Source of the DNA: Actinomycetes bacterium
Lineage (GTDB): Bacteria > Actinomycetota > Acidimicrobiia > Acidimicrobiales > RAAP-2
DNA length: 15,498 bases
Assembly: GCA_025352305.1 (NCBI GenBank)
Contig: JANXTQ010000290.1
Location: 1 to 15,498, forward strand
Direction of reading: 5' to 3'
Positions 12,007 to 15,498 of this stretch are shown in pieces. A program made the position numbers and the translations under genes. The notes under the pieces were generated by a model. That model saw nothing but the letters and a program-made list of their open reading frames with translations, was not told the origin of the DNA and ran no database searches. The first letter of the stretch is position 1. Each line of letters starts with the position of its first letter.

Positions 12007-13961
12007 GCGGCGTGGCGCCCCCGCGACGTGCGCCGAGTCGTTCGGTACCACCACAAGCTGATGACGCCTAGCGCGGCGAAGGTCAGTACGTATCCGAGGA
12101 CCGAGGTAGCGGTGGAACGAACTTGAATTGCGCCGTGCGCGAGTACGAGGGAACCGTGAGAGCTCAGCAGTTCAACAACGAGAGTGAAGTTGCCGGAGCC
12201 GTGAATATCGGCCGGCACTCGAACGGCTCTGGTCGCGGTGTCGAGGGTGATCGCAATGCGATTGCCGGAGGGAAAGCTGACGTTGGGCGCGCTCAAACTG
12301 AGAACCCCCGTCACGGTGTATTTGGCCGACGACGTGAGCGTGATCGGCAGCAGGGCTCCCGATCCGGTGAGCGTGATTGTCGTATTCACGATGGAAAAAG
12401 CGCGTAGCTCGGCGCCGAGAGCGCTCGAAATAGTTGAGAACGCCCGACTGCGACCGCCGGGCACATTTTTTACCTCGGCCAACAGTGTCGCGGCACGCAG
12501 GGGGACGATTGGAGCGGACGAGGAGATCGATGCGGCGTAGTCGTTGATCTTGGAGTCCAGTTGGATCGCCGTTTGACTGTCGGCGCGCGACCACGAACTC
12601 GGTGGCGCGCTGAGCAGTGAGCGAACTCGGGGATATCCGTTCGCGCCGAGCAGGCTCGCCGACAACGCCTGAGTGAGCGACACCGCGGTGATGAGGGGAT
12701 CGTTGCGTAGTCCGTTTAAGAACTCCACTACAAAGGGCCCCCCCACTTGGGATAGTGAGCTCTCCACTACCGCCACTCGGGTCTGAGGGGCAAAAGGTGC
12801 CTGGTAGTGAAGTAGCGCCAACGTGCCGAGCTCGAGTGCACTGCGTAGACCCGGCGACAGACGTGAATTGCTCAGTCGACTGAGTTCGGCGTCAATGGAA
12901 ATAGCCGTGACGGAGTGCCCGACGGAGTCCACGTGAAAAGGAGTCCCCCACTGCAGCGTGAGCGACGGGGCGACGCTGAGGGCCTCTTCATTAATCAAAA
13001 CGCCGTGAAGTCCTTCGGCCCCGACGGCGCGAAGATCACTGACAGTGAGTGAGCCCGACAACACGACGGGGCCCTTGGGGCCTTTTCCCGTGAACTGGCG
13101 CACGAGGGTGCCCCCGTAACGAGCTTGCGCCACGACGTCGGACGCGAGAGCGTTAGCGCGCAGCGCCCCGAAGTCCACGCTGGCGGGTGGTGCGTCGCTC
13201 AGTTGGTGATGTGTACTGCGCAGCGCCAGCGCCATCGCGGTACGAAAGTTGGCGGCGACTTTCGTCAGCGCGAAGTTCACGTTGGACGTGCCCGCGTAGT
13301 TGGCAGCGACCGCCAAGGGCGTCGACGGAAATTGAGAGAGTGCGAGTAGCGAACGGGTCTCGGCCGCGGTGGCACCGCGGTATCCGGGGTTGCTGCGTAG
13401 AACCCAGGCGAGTCCAACGGGGTGAAGGGGAATGGACGTCGTCACCGCGAGCAGCGACCAGATCGTGCGCTGTTGGCTCCCGTTGGTCACGCTAAATGAG
13501 ATCGGATAAACGCCGTCACAGTTGGCGCCTCGACAGTTGAGCGATAGGTCCGGTTGAGCCTGCCCACAGGTCGTGTCCGCAGCACGGGTGCTTTCGCTCA
13601 CCGTGAGGGTCAGTTGCGCGACGCCGTTACGTCGACAGTTGAGTGGAAAATCTCCAGTGGAACTGAGGGGTTGAGCCGAGACGCCGAGACCCGACACAAT
13701 GGCCGCCAGGGCGCTGCGCGTAGAAACCAGGGGATAGACCGAGACCGTAAGAGCGTCCGCGTCCCCGTTGTGGCCCCCGGTCTTGATGGAGAGTGAAATG
13801 TTGGAGTGCCCGGAACGATCAAGGATCGCGACCGCGTCTTGGTGCATCAGGGTTACGTGCCAGGACCCACTCGCGTGCGCTGAGCCAGCGGGTAGCGAGC
13901 TCAGCAGAACCACGGCGCAGATCGCCGCTGCGCGCCAGCGCCGGACTAAGTAAGCACGCAT
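12003..13961 (-). CDS. secreted/membrane-anchored DUF6049 family protein
   Basis: This is the counterpart by position and type of the actinobacterial DUF6049 protein encoded upstream of murJ (M. tuberculosis Rv3909). The 652-residue protein has a signal peptide with an AHA cleavage site at about residue 30, a large extracytoplasmic Ser/Thr/Ala-rich part, and one C-terminal membrane helix (about 619-638) followed by an Arg-rich cytosolic tail. Four cysteines cluster at 109, 132, 143 and 148, probably forming two disulfides. They lead into NCDGVYPISFSV, the most recognisable part of the family. The start ATG 13961 lacks a Shine-Dalgarno but has TAAGTT 8 nt upstream, suggesting a leaderless message. 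Coupling with murJ suggests an envelope role; biochemical function is unknown. Confidence 0.8.
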   Translation of the reverse strand: MRAYLVRRWRAAAICAVVLLSSLPAGSAHASGSWHVTLMHQDAVAILDRSGHSNISLSIKTGGHNGDADALTVSVYPLVSTRSALAAIVSGLGVSAQPLSSTGDFPLNCRRNGVAQLTLTVSESTRAADTTCGQAQPDLSLNCRGANCDGVYPISFSVTNGSQQRTIWSLLAVTTSIPLHPVGLAWVLRSNPGYRGATAAETRSLLALSQFPSTPLAVAANYAGTSNVNFALTKVAANFRTAMALALRSTHHQLSDAPPASVDFGALRANALASDVVAQARYGGTLVRQFTGKGPKGPVVLSGSLTVSDLRAVGAEGLHGVLINEEALSVAPSLTLQWGTPFHVDSVGHSVTAISIDAELSRLSNSRLSPGLRSALELGTLALLHYQAPFAPQTRVAVVESSLSQVGGPFVVEFLNGLRNDPLITAVSLTQALSASLLGANGYPRVRSLLSAPPSSWSRADSQTAIQLDSKINDYAASISSSAPIVPLRAATLLAEVKNVPGGRSRAFSTISSALGAELRAFSIVNTTITLTGSGALLPITLTSSAKYTVTGVLSLSAPNVSFPSGNRIAITLDTATRAVRVPADIHGSGNFTLVVELLSSHGSLVLAHGAIQVRSTATSVLGYVLTFAALGVISLWWYRTTRRTSRGRHAA

Positions 13962-13969
13962 TGCAGGTC

Positions 13970-13975
13970 AACTTA
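13970..13975 (-). promoter_or_regulatory. candidate -10 element of the DUF6049-murJ transcription unit
   Basis: On the minus strand TAAGTT fits TANNNT and ends 8 nt before the ATG, placing the transcription start at or beside the start codon. No Shine-Dalgarno is present, in keeping with leaderless translation. The -35 is not recognisable. Confidence 0.4.
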
Positions 13976-14028
13976 CTTTTAACGGCGTCTCGACACCGGC
14001 TCAGTCGCTGAATACAAGTGGGGGCCAC

Positions 14029-14034
14029 TACCCT
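14029..14034 (+). promoter_or_regulatory. candidate -10 element of cca
   Basis: TACCCT fits the actinobacterial TANNNT pattern and ends 9 nt before the cca ATG. There is no Shine-Dalgarno in between, so a leaderless or nearly leaderless mRNA is likely. The -35 is weak. Confidence 0.4.
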
Positions 14035-14043
14035 CGTTTCGAG

Positions 14044-15438
14044 ATGAACGCCGTGGAATCCCTCGAACAGTTGCGCCGTGACTCGGCCGTCCTCGCGGAG
14101 AGTTTTAGCGCCGCGGGCTACTCGCTGTACGCCGTGGGCGGTTCCGTGCGCGACGCTTTGTTGGGAGAACTGCGGTCCGGTCCCGGGGCCGACATTGACT
14201 TCACGACGAACGCTCGACCCGACGAGATTGCCCGTCTGATGAGCCCGCTGTGCGCGTCGCTGTGGGAACAAGGGCGCGAGTTCGGCACCATTGGGGGTCT
14301 CGTGCGCGGCGGCTCATTCAAGGCGGAGATCACCACTTTTCGCTCCGAAGAGTACGTTGACCATTCGCGCAAACCGGCCGTCTCTTTTGGTGACTCGCTG
14401 GACGTCGATCTCTCCCGACGTGATTTCACGATTAACGCCATTGCGCTCGACGTCGTGACCGGAGAGTTCCACGACCCCTACGGGGGAGTGAGTGACCTCA
14501 CTGCGAAGCGTCTACGGTGCCCACTCGATCCCGAGATCATGTTCAGCGACGATCCACTGCGCATGCTGCGCGCCGCGCGCTTCGCCGCTCGTTTCTCGCT
14601 CGACATTGATCCGCTCATTGAGGCGGCCGCCACGAAACTGGCGGAGCGCCTCCAGATCGTGTCACCCGAACGCATGCGAGGAGAGCTGGATTTACTAATG
14701 GTGACCCCGGTGCCATCGGTGGGTCTGGAGTTCATTGTGCGCACGCACCTCGCCGAGCAGTTCTTGCCGGAACTGCCGGGCCTCGCCCTCGAGCAGGATC
14801 CGATCCACCAACACAAAGACGTACTGGCTCACACGATGGCCGTCGTTGATAAGACCAGTGCGCAGTTGACACTGCGACTCGCGGCACTGTTTCACGACAT
14901 TGGCAAGCCCAAAACCCGAGCGTTCACCGATAACGGCGTCAGTTTTCATCACCACGAAGTGGTGGGCGCACGTATGACCAAAAAACGTATGGAGGCTCTG
15001 CGCTACTCCCAACAGATGAACGACGACGTCGTCATGCTGGTCGACCTGCACTTACGTTTTCACACGTACAAAATGGGCTGGAGCGATAGCGCCGTTCGAC
15101 GCTACGTGCGCGACGCCGGGCACCTACTGGACGAACTCAATGAACTCACTCGCTGTGACTGCACGACGCGTAATGCGCGAAAAGCCGCGCTGTTATCACG
15201 GCGAATGGACGAATTAGAACTCCGTATTGACGAACTGCGCCAGGCCGAGGGTCTCGCCAAGATCCGTCCCGCGCTCGACGGTGTCGCAGTAATGAGAATC
15301 TTGGGCGTGGCGCCCGGGCGAGTGGTCGGAGAAGCGCTCACGTTCCTGTTAGAGATTCGACTGGACGAAGGCGAGATTGGCGAAGAGGCCGAGACCGCGC
15401 GACTGCAGGCTTGGTGGGACACTCGCGAACAGTCGTGA
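14044..15438 (+). CDS. cca: CCA tRNA nucleotidyltransferase with HD domain
   Basis: This enzyme adds or repairs the 3'-CCA end of tRNAs (class II nucleotidyltransferase; called pcnA in mycobacteria at the same locus). In the 464-residue protein the catalytic head has GGSVRDALLG at 32-41, the metal-binding DID at 50-52 and RRDFTINAIA at 125-134. The neck/body follows with DDPLRMLRAARFAARF (169-184), the template region for CTP/ATP selection. An HD phosphohydrolase-type domain includes H257/H263 and FHDIGKPKTR with HD at 284-285, so extra phosphatase or phosphodiesterase activity is possible. The start ATG 14044 is divergent from DUF6049, and the stop overlaps the next gene (GTGA). The MutT-type gene that sits between these two in mycobacteria is absent. 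Confidence 0.95.
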   Translation: MNAVESLEQLRRDSAVLAESFSAAGYSLYAVGGSVRDALLGELRSGPGADIDFTTNARPDEIARLMSPLCASLWEQGREFGTIGGLVRGGSFKAEITTFRSEEYVDHSRKPAVSFGDSLDVDLSRRDFTINAIALDVVTGEFHDPYGGVSDLTAKRLRCPLDPEIMFSDDPLRMLRAARFAARFSLDIDPLIEAAATKLAERLQIVSPERMRGELDLLMVTPVPSVGLEFIVRTHLAEQFLPELPGLALEQDPIHQHKDVLAHTMAVVDKTSAQLTLRLAALFHDIGKPKTRAFTDNGVSFHHHEVVGARMTKKRMEALRYSQQMNDDVVMLVDLHLRFHTYKMGWSDSAVRRYVRDAGHLLDELNELTRCDCTTRNARKAALLSRRMDELELRIDELRQAEGLAKIRPALDGVAVMRILGVAPGRVVGEALTFLLEIRLDEGEIGEEAETARLQAWWDTREQS

Positions 15439-15498
15439 GCAACTACGACTCATTCGCCGCGTACTACGACCGACTTACCGGCGACGGATCGGAAAACG
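15435..15498 (+). CDS. probable SAM-dependent methyltransferase (5' end only)
   Basis: Only 21 codons are in the window. GTG 15435 overlaps the cca stop codon (GTGA), so the gene is coupled to cca. The visible start, VSNYDSFAAYYDRLTGDGSE, resembles the N-terminus of class I methyltransferases (Y..FA..YD.l.gd), where the Tyr/Asp region lies just before the SAM-binding domain. The SAM motif itself is off the right edge, so the call is tentative. Confidence 0.5.
   Translation, partial: MSNYDSFAAYYDRLTGDGSEN

Noticed and set aside
12007..12054. Upstream GTG start for murJ adding 16 residues
   Set aside because: It overlaps the DUF6049 3' coding end by 52 nt; the GTGA overlap at 12006 is more typical and the conserved MurJ block begins just after it.
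13819..14271. A 150-codon minus-strand open frame spanning the cca start and the DUF6049 start
   Set aside because: It overlaps two well-supported genes in other frames and shows no domain; GC-rich DNA commonly leaves such frames open.
1..15498. tRNA, rRNA, CRISPR arrays, insertion sequences, prophage genes
   Set aside because: None seen: no cloverleaf-like segments, no regularly spaced repeats, no transposase or integrase motifs.

Overview
This window is an origin-proximal chromosome segment of a high-GC actinobacterium. On gene order and a few protein signatures it is probably a member of the Acidimicrobiia or a close relative. The order dnaA | rpmH-rnpA-yidD-yidC-khpB-rsmG-parA-parB | cwlM-trxA-trxB-...-murJ-DUF6049 | cca matches the classical oriC neighbourhood of Actinomycetota, for example the Mycobacterium tuberculosis block from Rv3907c to dnaA. 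The RsmG N-terminus (GFLGPGP...EPHIEHA) is of the kind I associate with Acidimicrobiia; I recall this from memory and did not search.

Left part (1-862): the 5' part of dnaA on the minus strand (216 codons visible) and a 213-bp dnaA/rpmH intergenic region with one consensus DnaA box. Ribosome/membrane-insertion operon (863-3505, +): rpmH, rnpA, yidD, yidC and khpB, tightly packed or overlapping. They encode ribosomal protein L34, the RNase P protein, two inner-membrane insertion factors and a KH-R3H RNA-binding protein. An almost perfect intrinsic terminator for this operon lies inside the first codons of the next gene, rsmG.

Segregation module (3513-6743): rsmG, then about 0.9 kb holding three parS sites that surround a minus-strand GIY-YIG-like gene, then parA and parB overlapping by 8 nt. 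ParB loads at the parS sites and ParA moves the origin.

Minus-strand cell-envelope/redox block (13961 to 6875, transcribed leftwards): a secreted DUF6049 protein, murJ (lipid II flippase), a DegV-family protein, a small two-helix membrane protein, trxB, trxA and a CwlM-like protein with two peptidoglycan-binding domains and a catalytically degenerate amidase domain. A terminator follows cwlM. Relative to mycobacteria, sigM and its anti-sigma gene are absent between murJ and trxB, and a DegV gene and a small membrane protein occupy that place.

Right end (14044-15498, +): cca (CCA-adding enzyme) diverging from DUF6049, then the first 21 codons of a probable methyltransferase gene. I saw no CRISPR array, tRNA, rRNA, insertion sequence or prophage. 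The most interesting signals are regulatory: a translation start inside khpB, the terminator embedded in rsmG coding sequence, and the parS-flanked GIY-YIG gene.
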